Shown piece by piece: positions 24,727 through 33,776 of a stretch of DNA of 64,000 bases. The stretch covers positions 1-64,000 of the forward strand of contig WBUH01000006.1 of the NCBI GenBank assembly GCA_008933805.1, given 5' to 3'. The DNA is from Bacteroidota bacterium. Its GTDB lineage: Bacteria; Bacteroidota; Bacteroidia; UBA8524. The notes under the pieces were generated by a model that was not told the DNA's origin, did not search any database, and saw nothing but the letters and a program-made list of their open reading frames with translations. The translations under genes and the position numbers were made by a program. Each line of letters opens with the position of its first letter. Position 1 is the stretch's first letter.

Positions 24727-24753
24727 AAGTCCCGAGAAATCGGGACTTTTTTG
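24727..24753 (+). terminator. Intrinsic terminator closing the array
   Basis: AAGTCCCGA-GAAA-TCGGGACTT followed by a T-tract: a 9-bp stem with a GNRA-like loop. It lies directly downstream of the last lipoprotein gene and partial repeat R7. Confidence 0.88.
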
Positions 24754-24804
24754 TTTAGCGAGCAGCTACAGCCACTTTCCTGTTCAAATACCTACTGAAA
24801 ATGG

Positions 24805-25374
24805 TTACTCCCCATCACTAAAAGTGGAGGTAATATTACCCTCTGCTATTTTTATTAGCGTATCCACCCCAACAGGGCTGCCTTCCAGCGTCCATTCAAA
24901 GAGCATCCGCACAATACCGCCCGCAACCATCTGTGCCTTATAATTCAGTATTCTTTTTTGCTCCGTAGTTTTTGAATAATACTTTTTATTGTGCGTGATA
25001 ATTTTATCGGCTATTATTTCGGTTAATAAGTTCCTCAAATCATAACCTATTTTTAACCCGTTCAATTCTTTTGCAATTGCGTAATATTCAACAAGGTGGT
25101 TAAACAAGTATTGCAAATTAATCCCGTAAATAAAACCTTCAGCATCACTCTTAAATTCCACCAAATGTTGCTGAAAATTAATATTGTACAAACAAAGCTC
25201 GTCTTTACTCTCATAATGGGCATAAAATGTACTCCTGCCCACGTTTGCCCTGTCGGTTATATCCTGCACCGTTATCGCTTCATACCCTTTCTCAACAATC
25301 AACTCTGAAAGCGCCTGTGCCAGCGCTCGCTTAGTCCTTATAATTCGTCTGTCATCCTTTCGTAGTTCTCCCAT
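24805..25374 (-). CDS. TetR/AcrR family transcriptional regulator
   Basis: A 189-residue regulator from the ATG at 25374 (MGELRKDDRRIIRTKRALAQ); an upstream TTG is less likely. The N-terminal helix-turn-helix reads AITVQDITDRANVGRSTFYA, then HYESKDEL, a textbook TetR motif. The C-terminal ligand domain (residues about 60-189) is helical and resembles the TetR_C type found in many Firmicutes and Bacteroidota regulators. It diverges from a membrane-protein gene; the shared 142-bp gap holds a short palindrome that may be its operator. Ligand unknown. Confidence 0.92.
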   Translation of the reverse strand: MGELRKDDRRIIRTKRALAQALSELIVEKGYEAITVQDITDRANVGRSTFYAHYESKDELCLYNINFQQHLVEFKSDAEGFIYGINLQYLFNHLVEYYAIAKELNGLKIGYDLRNLLTEIIADKIITHNKKYYSKTTEQKRILNYKAQMVAGGIVRMLFEWTLEGSPVGVDTLIKIAEGNITSTFSDGE

Positions 25375-25454
25375 AATTCTGAACTTTTTTGCGGTTTTGT
25401 CCAATAACAGTCAAAGCCCCTTTCTGTGGCTTTTTTTAGAAAATACAGTCCCGA

Positions 25455-25462
25455 TACTTTTG
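25455..25462 (+). promoter_or_regulatory. Candidate -7 box (TACTTTTG) for the membrane-protein gene
   Basis: TACTTTTG matches TAnnTTTG, 54 nt before the ATG at 25517; the palindrome at 25486-25499 lies just downstream. Confidence 0.45.
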
Positions 25463-25485
25463 CAAAACAAATATCTGTATGTTTT

Positions 25486-25499
25486 TGAACAGGCGTTCA
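25486..25499. promoter_or_regulatory. Candidate TetR operator
   Basis: TGAAC-AGGC-GTTCA is a perfect 5-bp inverted repeat with a 4-bp spacer between the divergent regulator and membrane-protein genes, downstream of the candidate -7 box. Binding here would block transcription of the membrane protein (inference). Confidence 0.4.
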
Positions 25500-25516
25500 G
25501 CAATTATAATCAATCT

Positions 25517-25993
25517 ATGAAAAAGTACATGAAAAACTCGCTGCTGGCAGCATTAGCACTCTTACTACTTACCATATTTCACCATGTGTATGGCGCACGA
25601 ATTTTTGCAACACCGTGGCGCTTGCACATCATTACCCCATCGTTAATCACCTTGTCGGTAATAACACTGTTATACTACTTGTTTCTGCGCACCAAAAACA
25701 AAGTGTTCTTCACCTTGTACACCCTAAGCGTGGGAATAACCTTCGGAGTGCTTTTGGGCGGCTTTGAAGGCTTTTACAATCACTTAATCAAAAATCTGCT
25801 GTTTTTTTCAGGCACTGAAGAATCGACGATGGAAGTACTCTTCCCCCCTCCTGCCTATGAAATGCCCAGCGACTTCATTTTTGAATTTACAGGAATCATG
25901 CAGGCCATTCCGGGGGCCATTATCATTTACTCGCTTTGGAAGGCCGTTAAAATATTCCGTAAGAACACCAATGAGGTTGAACAAAACGGATAA
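25517..25993 (+). CDS. Four-helix integral membrane protein next to TetR
   Basis: A 158-residue protein from the ATG at 25517 (MKKYMKNSLLAALALLLLTI). It has four likely membrane helices: LLAALALLLLTIFHHVYG, IITPSLITLSVITLLYYLFL, VFFTLYTLSVGITFGVLLGG and IMQAIPGAIIIYSLWKAVKI. No catalytic motif. As the divergent partner of a TetR regulator it may act in efflux or membrane stress, but the family is not recognised. An upstream non-ATG extension in frame is rejected. Confidence 0.75.
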   Translation: MKKYMKNSLLAALALLLLTIFHHVYGARIFATPWRLHIITPSLITLSVITLLYYLFLRTKNKVFFTLYTLSVGITFGVLLGGFEGFYNHLIKNLLFFSGTEESTMEVLFPPPAYEMPSDFIFEFTGIMQAIPGAIIIYSLWKAVKIFRKNTNEVEQNG

Positions 25994-26178
25994 GTATCTT
26001 TTCACAACCTGCCTCTGCTTGCTGAAAAGTGAACCGGAATTATGCACCGCTAAGACAAATAATGCGATAGCTAAATGAAACCAACAGGAATCAGCCGACT
26101 TTTAACGATTGTAAATGAAGCCTTTAAATTAGATAAAGCTATCACAAAACTCCAAAAAAGTAAATCCCTCAAAATGCT

Positions 26179-26186
26179 TATTTTTG
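26179..26186 (+). promoter_or_regulatory. Candidate -7 box (TATTTTTG) for E1 dehydrogenase
   Basis: TATTTTTG fits TAnnTTTG and ends 4 nt before the ATG at 26191, giving a nearly leaderless transcript. Confidence 0.45.
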
Positions 26187-26190
26187 CGGC

Positions 26191-28599
26191 ATGGTAACAG
26201 CGCAAATGGCTGAGGAAACCCTTGCAGCATATAAGCAAGAGGTGATTAATGATTACAAAGTGGCTTTTCAAAGCCGTCAGGCCAGCTTAATTGGCCGGAA
26301 GGAAGTGCTAACAGGCAAGGCCAAGTTTGGCATCTTTGGCGACGGTAAGGAAGTAGCCCAACTGGCTATGGCCAAAGCCTTTAAGAAAGGTGATTTCCGT
26401 AGCGGTTACTACCGCGACCAAACGTTTATGTTTGCTTTGGGTATGAGTAATGTGCGCGAGTTTTTTGCGCAACTATATGCACACACCAGTGTTGAGGCTG
26501 AACCCTGCTCGGCAGGACGCAGTATGAACGGGCACTTTGGTACCCGTTTGTTAAACCCTGACGGAAGCTGGAAAAGCCAAACCGACCGCTATAATTCTTC
26601 TGCCGATATATCGCCAACGGGCGGGCAAATGCCCCGTTTGTTGGGCTTGGCAATGGCCTCAAAAGTATATCGCGAGAACAAAGAGTTACAATCGCATACT
26701 GATTTCTCTATCAACGGAAACGAAGTTGCCTTTGGTACAATTGGAAACGCCAGTACCAGTGAAGGTATGTTTTGGGAAGCCATCAACGCTGCTTGTGTAA
26801 TGCAAGTACCGATGGCAATGTCTATTTGGGACGACCAGTACGGCATTTCGGTACCCGCCAAATATCAAACTGCCAAAGAAAACCTTAGCAGCATATTAAG
26901 CGGTTTCCAAACCGATGAACACGGCAAAGGCTTGCAGCTATTTACGGCCAAAGGATGGGATTATGCAGAACTGTGCCTAACCTACCAAAAAGCGGTGGCT
27001 GTTTGCCGCGAAGAACATACACCCGTTGTAATACACGTAACCGAAGTTACCCAACCGCAAGGGCACTCAACTTCAGGCTCTCACGAGCGCTACAAAAGCA
27101 AGGAGCGTTTGGAGTGGGAACAAGAGTTTGATTGTATCAAAAAGATGCGCGAGTGGATGGAAGCCAATGCTATTGCTACGGCTGAGGAACTTGACACGCT
27201 TGAAAACGACTGGAAAAAAGAAGTTAATGCTGAGAAAAAAGCAGCATGGGAAGCCTATTTAGGCGATATAAAAGCCGATGTGGCCGAAGCAGGGGTATTG
27301 CTTGACGACCTTGCTGCACAAAGCAGCAACGGTGCTGCCATTGCCGAAGTGGCCGCCAATCTTCGCGCAATTAGCGAGCCTATGCGCAAAGATGTAGGCG
27401 TGGCTTTAAATACTGCTCTTCGTCTTACTTTGCACGAAAACGGGCCTGCCCGCCAAGCCGTTGCAGAGCATAAAAAACAGTTTACTGCCGATAATTACGA
27501 ACGTTACAGCACTTATTTGCACAGTGAATCGGAATGGAATGCGTTGAAGGTGCAAGAGGTGAAACCTATATACGGTGCCGATGCGAAGATGATGGACGGC
27601 CGCGAGGTTTTGCAAGCTTATTTTGACAGCGCCATCACCCGCGACCCCCGCGTATTTGCCTTTGGTGAAGACGTAGGAAAAATTGGTGATGTGAACCAAG
27701 GTTTTGCCGGATTGCAGGAAAAACATGGTGAAAACCGCGTGTTTGATACCGGTATCCGTGAGTGTACCATTATTGGGCAAGGTATTGGTGCAGCAATGCG
27801 CGGACTGCGTCCCATTGCTGAGATACAATACCTTGATTACCTATTGTACGCTATACAAATTATGAGCGACGACCTTGCTACCGTGCAGTGGCGTACCAAA
27901 GGCGGCCAAAAAGCCCCGCTTATTGTGCGTACACGCGGCCACAGGCTGGAAGGTATATGGCACAGCGGCTCGCCCATGGGTATGATTATTAACTCGCTGC
28001 GCGGAATGTATGTGTGCGTACCCCGCAATATGACACAAGCCGCAGGCATGTACAATACCTTGTTGCAAAGCGATGAACCCGGTTTGATAGTGGAATGTTT
28101 GAACGGTTACCGCTTGAAAGAGCAAATGCCTGATAACATTGCCGATATTACCGTGCCGTTGGGCGTGCCTGAAACCCTAATTGAGGGCGACGATGTAACG
28201 TTGGTTACTTATGGCTCTAGCACACGCATTGCGGAAGATGCCATTAAACAACTGAACGAAGTGGGCATTAGTGTAGAGCTGATTGACGTGCAAACCTTGT
28301 TGCCGTTTGATATTCACCATAAAATCATTGAATCGGTTAAGAAAACCAACCGTGTTGTTTTCTTGGACGAAGACGTACCCGGTGGTGCTTCGGCCTATAT
28401 GTTCCAACAAGTAATGGAAGGCCAACAAGCCTTTAAGTGGTTGGATAGTGAGCCCCGCACCATTAGTGCACAGCCTCACCGTCCCGCTTACGGAACCGAT
28501 GGTGATTATTTTAGCAAACCCGGTGCTGAAACCGTGTTTGAAGTAATTTATGAAATGATGCACGAGGTTGACCCCGGCAGCTATCCTAAGTTTGCTTGA
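26191..28599 (+). CDS. 2-oxoacid dehydrogenase E1, fused alpha and beta subunits
   Basis: An 802-residue fusion. Residues about 15-370 are the alpha part: SAGRSMNGHFGTRLLNPDGS, PTGGQMPRLLGLAMASKVYR and the thiamine diphosphate region GTIGNASTSEGMFWEAINAA, then DDQYGISVP. Residues about 470-802 are the beta part: FGEDVGKIGDVNQGFAGLQE, then FDTGIRECTIIGQGIGAAMR, RTRGHRLEGIWHSGSPMG and a transketolase-type C-terminal domain (LIDVQTLLPFDIHHKIIESV). It decarboxylates a 2-oxoacid (pyruvate or a branched-chain oxoacid) and passes the acyl group to lipoyl E2. Substrate cannot be decided by eye. E2 and E3 genes are not adjacent. Confidence 0.95.
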   Translation: MVTAQMAEETLAAYKQEVINDYKVAFQSRQASLIGRKEVLTGKAKFGIFGDGKEVAQLAMAKAFKKGDFRSGYYRDQTFMFALGMSNVREFFAQLYAHTSVEAEPCSAGRSMNGHFGTRLLNPDGSWKSQTDRYNSSADISPTGGQMPRLLGLAMASKVYRENKELQSHTDFSINGNEVAFGTIGNASTSEGMFWEAINAACVMQVPMAMSIWDDQYGISVPAKYQTAKENLSSILSGFQTDEHGKGLQLFTAKGWDYAELCLTYQKAVAVCREEHTPVVIHVTEVTQPQGHSTSGSHERYKSKERLEWEQEFDCIKKMREWMEANAIATAEELDTLENDWKKEVNAEKKAAWEAYLGDIKADVAEAGVLLDDLAAQSSNGAAIAEVAANLRAISEPMRKDVGVALNTALRLTLHENGPARQAVAEHKKQFTADNYERYSTYLHSESEWNALKVQEVKPIYGADAKMMDGREVLQAYFDSAITRDPRVFAFGEDVGKIGDVNQGFAGLQEKHGENRVFDTGIRECTIIGQGIGAAMRGLRPIAEIQYLDYLLYAIQIMSDDLATVQWRTKGGQKAPLIVRTRGHRLEGIWHSGSPMGMIINSLRGMYVCVPRNMTQAAGMYNTLLQSDEPGLIVECLNGYRLKEQMPDNIADITVPLGVPETLIEGDDVTLVTYGSSTRIAEDAIKQLNEVGISVELIDVQTLLPFDIHHKIIESVKKTNRVVFLDEDVPGGASAYMFQQVMEGQQAFKWLDSEPRTISAQPHRPAYGTDGDYFSKPGAETVFEVIYEMMHEVDPGSYPKFA

Positions 28600-28658
28600 T
28601 ACACCCCCCTTCGACAAACTCAGAGGAAGCTCAGGGCTTATCGAAGAAAACTATAAAC

Positions 28659-28705
28659 AGTAAGGCTCAAAATAACTAAAAGTATTAGTTATTTTGAGCC
28701 TTACT
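28659..28705. terminator. Perfect 20-bp hairpin after the E1 gene
   Basis: AGTAAGGCTCAAAATAACTA and its exact reverse complement flank a 7-nt loop. There is no long T-tract directly after the stem, so it could be a terminator or a small hairpin repeat. Confidence 0.6.
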
Positions 28706-28723
28706 TGCTTTATAAAATCTTGT

Positions 28724-28828
28724 ATGAAAACCGTAAAACCTGTGGGCAATCTTTCACCAAAAGCAAACAGATTGCTTCAAAACTCAAAAGCAGTTTTTAG
28801 CAATGACGAATTAAGTAGTTTTATTTAG
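28724..28828 (+). CDS. Putative 34-residue peptide
   Basis: An ATG at 28724 opens 34 codons: MKTVKPVGNLSPKANRLLQN then SKAVFSNDELSSFI. The composition is protein-like. It overlaps the end of the convergent proline dehydrogenase gene by 4 nt. No family recognised; it may be a chance frame. Confidence 0.35.
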   Translation: MKTVKPVGNLSPKANRLLQNSKAVFSNDELSSFI

Positions 28829-30027
28829 TTAAGCTTTCTGCGTTTCAATTCGCGCTCAATCAATGTCAATTCACGGCCTGCTTGTCCTGCTACCGATGAG
28901 TTTTCTTGTGCACGGCGGGTAAGGTATGGCAATACCGCTTTCACAGGACCATAGGGCACGTATTTAGCCACATTATACCCTGCATTAGAAAGGTTGAAGC
29001 TAATATGGTCGCTCATACCTAATAATTGCGAGAAATAGATACGCTCGTCGCTTGGAGCTATCTCGTTGGCTTCCATCAAACGGGCAAGGTAGTAGCAGCT
29101 CTCCTCGTTGTGAGTTCCTGCACAAATGCTCACACGGTCAATATGCTCCATGCAAATTTTCAGCGCAGCATTGTAATCTTTGTCCGCCGACTCTTTATCC
29201 GGCTGTATAGGTGATAAATACCCTTTTTCTTGGGCACGTTTGCGCTCTTTTTCCATATAAGCACCACGCACCAGTTTAAAACCTGCATGGCAATCGTGCC
29301 CAATGGCATTGGCAATACTGCGTTTCAAAAACTCCACACGATCGTGGCGGTATAGTTGCAGTGTGTTGTAAATTATTGCTCGCTCTTTGTTGTACTTGCA
29401 CATTGCATCCATTGTCATACGGTCAATGGCTTCTTGTATCCACGTTTCCTCAGCATCTACCAGCAAGCGCACCCCTTTTTCGTAGGCATGGGCGCATATT
29501 TTATCAAATCGTGCCTCAACACGTTGTTTTTCTGCCACTTCGTCAGGTGTCAAAGGGCGGCTAAAGTTAAGTTTCTCCAACAAAGCAAAACGCCCTATGC
29601 CTGTAACCTTAAACACACTGAACGATATATTTTCAGACTCAGCAGCCTTGTCAATCGTTTTTATAATTTCAGTAGCCGTTTGGTCAAACACAGCTTCCTC
29701 TTCCGCCCCTTCTACCGAATAATCCAAAATAGTGCTCACGTGTTGCTTCCACAATTGGTCGCTGGCATGTTTGCATTCATCGATATTCTCACCGCCGCAA
29801 AACTGAGCAAAAATGGTATTTTTGATAAGGGGTTTTATGGGCAGCCTAAGTGCAAAAGCCGCACTAGTTAGTATCGGTCCGGCAGCAATCAGCCATTTAA
29901 AACCAAAAAACCTGAACAATAAATGAGCTTTTTTAAGCTCGGCATCACTTTTAAGCTTAAAAGCAATTTGGGTGTCATCAAATGAAAAGGGCAGGGTTTT
30001 TGTCTCTGGCGATGGGTGCGTACTCAT
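28825..30027 (-). CDS. Proline dehydrogenase family protein
   Basis: A 400-residue enzyme of the monofunctional PRODH type. It oxidises proline to pyrroline-5-carboxylate with FAD and feeds electrons to the respiratory chain. Barrel motifs are visible: VRLLVDAEETWIQEAIDRM near residue 186, IGHDCHAGFKLVRGAYMEKE near 246 (FAD/substrate region), GTHNEESCYYLARLM near 300 and YVPYGPVKAVLPYLTRRAQE near 360 (the YxxYGxxxxxxxYLxRR signature). The pyrroline-5-carboxylate dehydrogenase partner is not in the window. Confidence 0.93.
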   Translation of the reverse strand: MSTHPSPETKTLPFSFDDTQIAFKLKSDAELKKAHLLFRFFGFKWLIAAGPILTSAAFALRLPIKPLIKNTIFAQFCGGENIDECKHASDQLWKQHVSTILDYSVEGAEEEAVFDQTATEIIKTIDKAAESENISFSVFKVTGIGRFALLEKLNFSRPLTPDEVAEKQRVEARFDKICAHAYEKGVRLLVDAEETWIQEAIDRMTMDAMCKYNKERAIIYNTLQLYRHDRVEFLKRSIANAIGHDCHAGFKLVRGAYMEKERKRAQEKGYLSPIQPDKESADKDYNAALKICMEHIDRVSICAGTHNEESCYYLARLMEANEIAPSDERIYFSQLLGMSDHISFNLSNAGYNVAKYVPYGPVKAVLPYLTRRAQENSSVAGQAGRELTLIERELKRRKLN

Positions 30028-30111
30028 ATTAAAGGCTAACCGTTTTTATATAACGTTGTTTTTTTAAACTACAGCATTAAACACAACCCTGCAAAAGTAA
30101 ATAACTGCTAC

Positions 30112-31422
30112 ATGCAAACAAACATCCTTCTTTTCCGCCTGCAATTAATTGGTATCCTGCTGGCAGTACTGCTTATAATCGATTTATACAGTTGGCGGGG
30201 CTTGCGGGCATTGCTAAAGAAAATGTCGCCCAAAAAAGTACGTGTAATAAAGTATGTTTTTTTTGGGTTGAGTGTAGTAGTACTACTGCAAGTGATTGCC
30301 GTTATGATGTTTCCCCAACTTGAGGAAATGCGCAGACTAAGAGCATTTTTCAGCACCTTTATGATTGCTGTAATTAGTGCAAAAGCCAGCTTCTTGTTGT
30401 TTGTGGTGATTGAAGACCTATTGCATACCGTACAATGGGTAATCCGCAAAATATGGGGCAAAAAACAACAATTAAAGCCCGCTCCGGTAACTGAAGAAAA
30501 CACTGACGAGGCTCCCAAGGCTAAAACCATGAGCCGCGCCAAATTCATCTACCAATCGGGATTGGTGGTGGCGGCATCACCCATTTATTTTTTCTCGCGC
30601 GGGGCGATGAAAGACGCATACAATTACAAAGTACACCGTATAAAACTTCCCTCGGCCAACTTACCCGATGCGTTTGACGGGCTAAAAATCGTGCAGGTTT
30701 CTGATATCCACTCGGGCTCATTTTTTGATAAAGATGCAGTGTACAAGGGGGTGAAAATGATTGTGGACGAAAAACCGGATGTATTCTTTTTTACGGGCGA
30801 CATGGTGAATGTGTTTGCCCGCGAAATGAACGACTACAAAGACATTTTCTCGCCGATTAAAGCCACCATGGGTAGTTATTCAACATTGGGCAACCACGAT
30901 TACGGCGATTACGCTCCTACTTGGAAAAGCAAGGAGGAAAAAGCCCAAAACATGGAGCTTTTATACAGCCACCACAAAGATTTGGGATGGAACTTGCTTC
31001 GCAACGAACACGTGGTGCTTGACCATAAGGGACAAAAGTTGGGAGTAATTGGAGTAGAAAATTGGGGCAGCAAGGCACGTTTCCCTAAATACGGCGATTT
31101 GGACAAGGCTCGTGCCGGTATGCCTGATACACCATTTAAAATACTGTTATCGCACGACCCTTCCCATTGGGACAGCAAGGTGCGCCCTGAACACGGCGAC
31201 ATAGACCTTACGCTTTCAGGTCATACACACGGTATGCAGTTTGGTATTGAAAACAGTCTGATAAAATTTAGTCCTGTGCAATGGATGTACAAACAATGGG
31301 CAGGTTTATATACTGAAGGCAACCAACATTTGTACGTGAACAGGGGTTACGGCTTCTTGGGCTATCCCGGCCGCGTGGGCATTTTACCCGAAATTACAGT
31401 AATAGAGTTGGTAAAGGCTTAG
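30112..31422 (+). CDS. Membrane-anchored calcineurin-like metallophosphoesterase
   Basis: A 436-residue protein. The N-terminal about 140 residues hold membrane helices (LQLIGILLAVLLIIDLYSW, YVFFGLSVVVLLQVIAVMMF, FMIAVISAKASFLLFVVIED). The phosphoesterase domain follows with the full metal-binding set: VSDIHSGSFFD (DxH), VFFFTGDMVN (GD), STLGNHDYGDY (GNHD), ILLSHDP (H) and LTLSGHTHGMQFG (GHxH). This is the YkuE/YaeI-like subgroup. Lipid-linked or cyclic substrates are possible; substrate unknown. The active site probably faces the periplasm. Confidence 0.9.
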   Translation: MQTNILLFRLQLIGILLAVLLIIDLYSWRGLRALLKKMSPKKVRVIKYVFFGLSVVVLLQVIAVMMFPQLEEMRRLRAFFSTFMIAVISAKASFLLFVVIEDLLHTVQWVIRKIWGKKQQLKPAPVTEENTDEAPKAKTMSRAKFIYQSGLVVAASPIYFFSRGAMKDAYNYKVHRIKLPSANLPDAFDGLKIVQVSDIHSGSFFDKDAVYKGVKMIVDEKPDVFFFTGDMVNVFAREMNDYKDIFSPIKATMGSYSTLGNHDYGDYAPTWKSKEEKAQNMELLYSHHKDLGWNLLRNEHVVLDHKGQKLGVIGVENWGSKARFPKYGDLDKARAGMPDTPFKILLSHDPSHWDSKVRPEHGDIDLTLSGHTHGMQFGIENSLIKFSPVQWMYKQWAGLYTEGNQHLYVNRGYGFLGYPGRVGILPEITVIELVKA

Positions 31423-31468
31423 TGCTGTATGCGGGTAGAGATACTGAAAAGAGTTTGGTAATACTTGC

Positions 31469-33109
31469 TTATCGCTTCATTAGTTTGGTAAATCGCCGTA
31501 TATCTTTCGTTTGAATGTCTACAATATAAACCCCATCATTTATGGCACTAATATCATATCCTACTGCATTTTCGGCAGCCTGATAAGAATGTATTAGTTG
31601 CCCGGTTAAGTTGTAAATATTAATTACATCAATCGGTTCTTGAGATTGAATGTAAAAGAAGTTGGCCGTGGGATTGGGATAGATAGTAAAGTCAGAGTTT
31701 CCCAATGGCAGTTCTTTGGCACTTGTGAGTAAATTGTCCGTTTTAGCTAAAAAGAAACCTTCAGCATTTGTAATAGAGTCGTTTCCAAAAAGGGCATAAT
31801 CGTATAAAATTCCTGCAATGAGTAAATTACCCTGTGGCAGTAGTTTCATTTCGCTAATATCCGCACCTTTTTCTCCGCTTGGTATCACGCTTAGGCCTGA
31901 TAAACTTCCATCGTCACCAATACTTCCTAAAAAGATATTCGGAGTATTAACAGCATCTCTTTTTATGTAAGGATAGATGATTTGGTTCTCAACTCGTAAA
32001 GAAGTATAAAATATTCCACTAATTATGAGCCTTCCATCGGGTGTGAAACTAACATTTTTTATACCCCCCACACCTGAATAGCGAATGTTCTTTGCCGAAA
32101 TAAAATCTCCATTTTCTCTAAGTTTTATTATCAAATAACCGTAATTATCAAACACAACAGAGTCAAACTTTATGGAGCCTCCATAATCTCCAAAGAGGTA
32201 AACATTATCATCAGCATCTTGCCCTACAGAAGTAAATCTCCCTGTGCCATTTAAGTTTATTGTGCTTTTTATCCATAGTGTGTTACCACTTCTATCAAAC
32301 TTTACGATATACCCCAAGTTATTTCCGTTATTGTTGAATACAAGAGAGCCGCTTATTAAAGAATCGTAGTACCCGCCACATATATAGATGTTGCCTTTTC
32401 TTTCAACAACTATGCTGCTTACTACGCAGCCCACTTTTCTACTCCAACTGATGTTACCATTCTTGTCATATTTCGCTAAAAATCCGGCTGGGCTTTTTTG
32501 AAAGTTCAGATTTCTAAGTGTATCAGCCCCAAAAGAGATTTTATTCCCGTTAAAATGTCCTCCAATATATATACCCCCAAGGTGATCTACCTTAATCGTT
32601 TCCAGTAGTATTGACCCATCATAACTTTCGGCTGTAGCCCATAACAAGTCTCCGTTAGTATTATATTTTGCAATAAACAGGCCTTTACTGGCAAAGCCAT
32701 TAGCAATGAGTGTTTTGGGTCCAAATTTTAAATACTTACCAAAAGTTCCCGCGATGTAAACATTTCCCGAAGAGTCTGTACAAAGGGCCTTTGTTTCACT
32801 GTGACTGTCCGAACTATCAGCTGCCCTGCCCCACAGTATATCACCATTGGGGCTGTATTTTGCCACGTATAAATGTGAAGTTCCGGAGTATGGTTTTTTC
32901 AACGTATCATTTCTCAATATTAATGCGCCATCAGAAAAGCACCCCCCCAGATAAATATTATCCGAAGCATCGGTATCCATTGTCGGGTATGCAAAGTTTG
33001 ATGTTTGCACTTGTGTAGGAATTTCCTTAGCCCATGCCCATGTAAGAGGTTGAGCCTTTGCAAACGATGAAATACAACAGAAAAGAAAAAGGATTAGTAA
33101 GTTTCTCAC
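31469..33109 (-). CDS. T9SS secreted protein with SBBP-like beta-propeller repeats
   Basis: A 546-residue protein. Signal peptide MRNLLILFLFCCISSFAKAQ; then repeats of about 50-60 residues of the form DASDNIYLGGCF, DSSGNVYIAGTFGK, KGNIYICGGYYD, alternating with LFIAKYNTNGDLLWATAES-type strands, as in SBBP/NHL-like propellers. The C-terminus is a T9SS type A domain: SDFTIYPNPTANFFYIQSQE, INIYNLTGQLIHSY, INDGVYIVDI and FTKLMKR. Secreted to the surface or medium by the Por system. Binding partner unknown. Confidence 0.88.
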   Translation of the reverse strand: MRNLLILFLFCCISSFAKAQPLTWAWAKEIPTQVQTSNFAYPTMDTDASDNIYLGGCFSDGALILRNDTLKKPYSGTSHLYVAKYSPNGDILWGRAADSSDSHSETKALCTDSSGNVYIAGTFGKYLKFGPKTLIANGFASKGLFIAKYNTNGDLLWATAESYDGSILLETIKVDHLGGIYIGGHFNGNKISFGADTLRNLNFQKSPAGFLAKYDKNGNISWSRKVGCVVSSIVVERKGNIYICGGYYDSLISGSLVFNNNGNNLGYIVKFDRSGNTLWIKSTINLNGTGRFTSVGQDADDNVYLFGDYGGSIKFDSVVFDNYGYLIIKLRENGDFISAKNIRYSGVGGIKNVSFTPDGRLIISGIFYTSLRVENQIIYPYIKRDAVNTPNIFLGSIGDDGSLSGLSVIPSGEKGADISEMKLLPQGNLLIAGILYDYALFGNDSITNAEGFFLAKTDNLLTSAKELPLGNSDFTIYPNPTANFFYIQSQEPIDVINIYNLTGQLIHSYQAAENAVGYDISAINDGVYIVDIQTKDIRRFTKLMKR

Positions 33110-33310
33110 AGGTCTTTAGTTAAACATCTATTACTAATGTTAATACGTTTATATCTTTAAGAGGGTTGGGGCTGTTTAGAGTATTTCTCTTTTATCTATA
33201 ACGCGATGTAAGGAATATAGGGACAATTAAACTGAACTTGTTTTTAGGGCTAATAGCGTAATCCAGAAGTTATTAATGTGTAGGAATAATTCAAGATAAC
33301 TCTTCTAATC

Positions 33311-33760
33311 CTATCCTGCCTGCTCTTTGCAGAAATTTTCTAGCAAAAACGATTTGATTTTAAACGAAAACACCGGAACAAAAACCGCAAGAAGTAAAAC
33401 TCGTCTATCTTTAAACATCGACTGAGGGATACAAATGAATGTTTTGTATGCGTAGAAAGCACTTGGTAATCCTACTAGGAATATTATTAGCGGTAGTATA
33501 GGCGAAATATTCAAATGAATTTCACCAAAAGGTAAAAACAAACACCCAATAATTTGGAAAACAAACAAATAATTGTATTCATTAGACCCCACTACATTAA
33601 CATAAATCAAGTAATGATAAAATAATCCAAAAGGTAATAGGAGATAATTAAAAATAGTAGGCTCTAAAAATTTAGATACTATAAAAATAATGCTAAATAA
33701 CCAAACTCCTATATTGTTCTTAACAACCTTACAGAATATAAATTTCAAATCAACTCCCAT
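33311..33760 (-). CDS. Hypothetical membrane protein
   Basis: A 149-residue protein with about four hydrophobic helices (NNIGVWLFSIIFIVSKFLEP, YLLLPFGLFYHYLIYVNVV, YLFVFQIIGCLFLPFGEI, LPLIIFLVGLPSAFYAYKTF). It is AT-rich and has no known motif. It lies 17 nt downstream of the MazG-like gene on the same strand and may be co-transcribed with it. Confidence 0.6.
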   Translation of the reverse strand: MGVDLKFIFCKVVKNNIGVWLFSIIFIVSKFLEPTIFNYLLLPFGLFYHYLIYVNVVGSNEYNYLFVFQIIGCLFLPFGEIHLNISPILPLIIFLVGLPSAFYAYKTFICIPQSMFKDRRVLLLAVFVPVFSFKIKSFLLENFCKEQAG

Positions 33761-33776
33761 TTATTTAAAGTGCCGT

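Larger units (their letters stand above)
19040..24753 (+). other. Cassette-like array: junction repeats alternating with small immunity-like genes
   Basis: About 5.7 kb of AT-rich DNA in which the same junction recurs at least seven times. The left edge, close to GTGTTCCAAATTATCACC, comes just after the stop codon of one small gene. The right edge, close to CTACAGACTTGCGAGAGCGG, comes just before the next. After the right edge a short, different reading frame runs for about 8-60 codons and stops at, or overlaps, the ATG of the next gene. This looks like relic C-terminal tails of polymorphic toxins each followed by an immunity-like gene. No parent toxin, integrase or recombinase is visible. 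The array ends at an intrinsic terminator. Confidence 0.6.

Noticed and set aside
29356-29871. 171-codon plus-strand frame inside proline dehydrogenase
   Set aside because: Antisense shadow of a well-supported gene.
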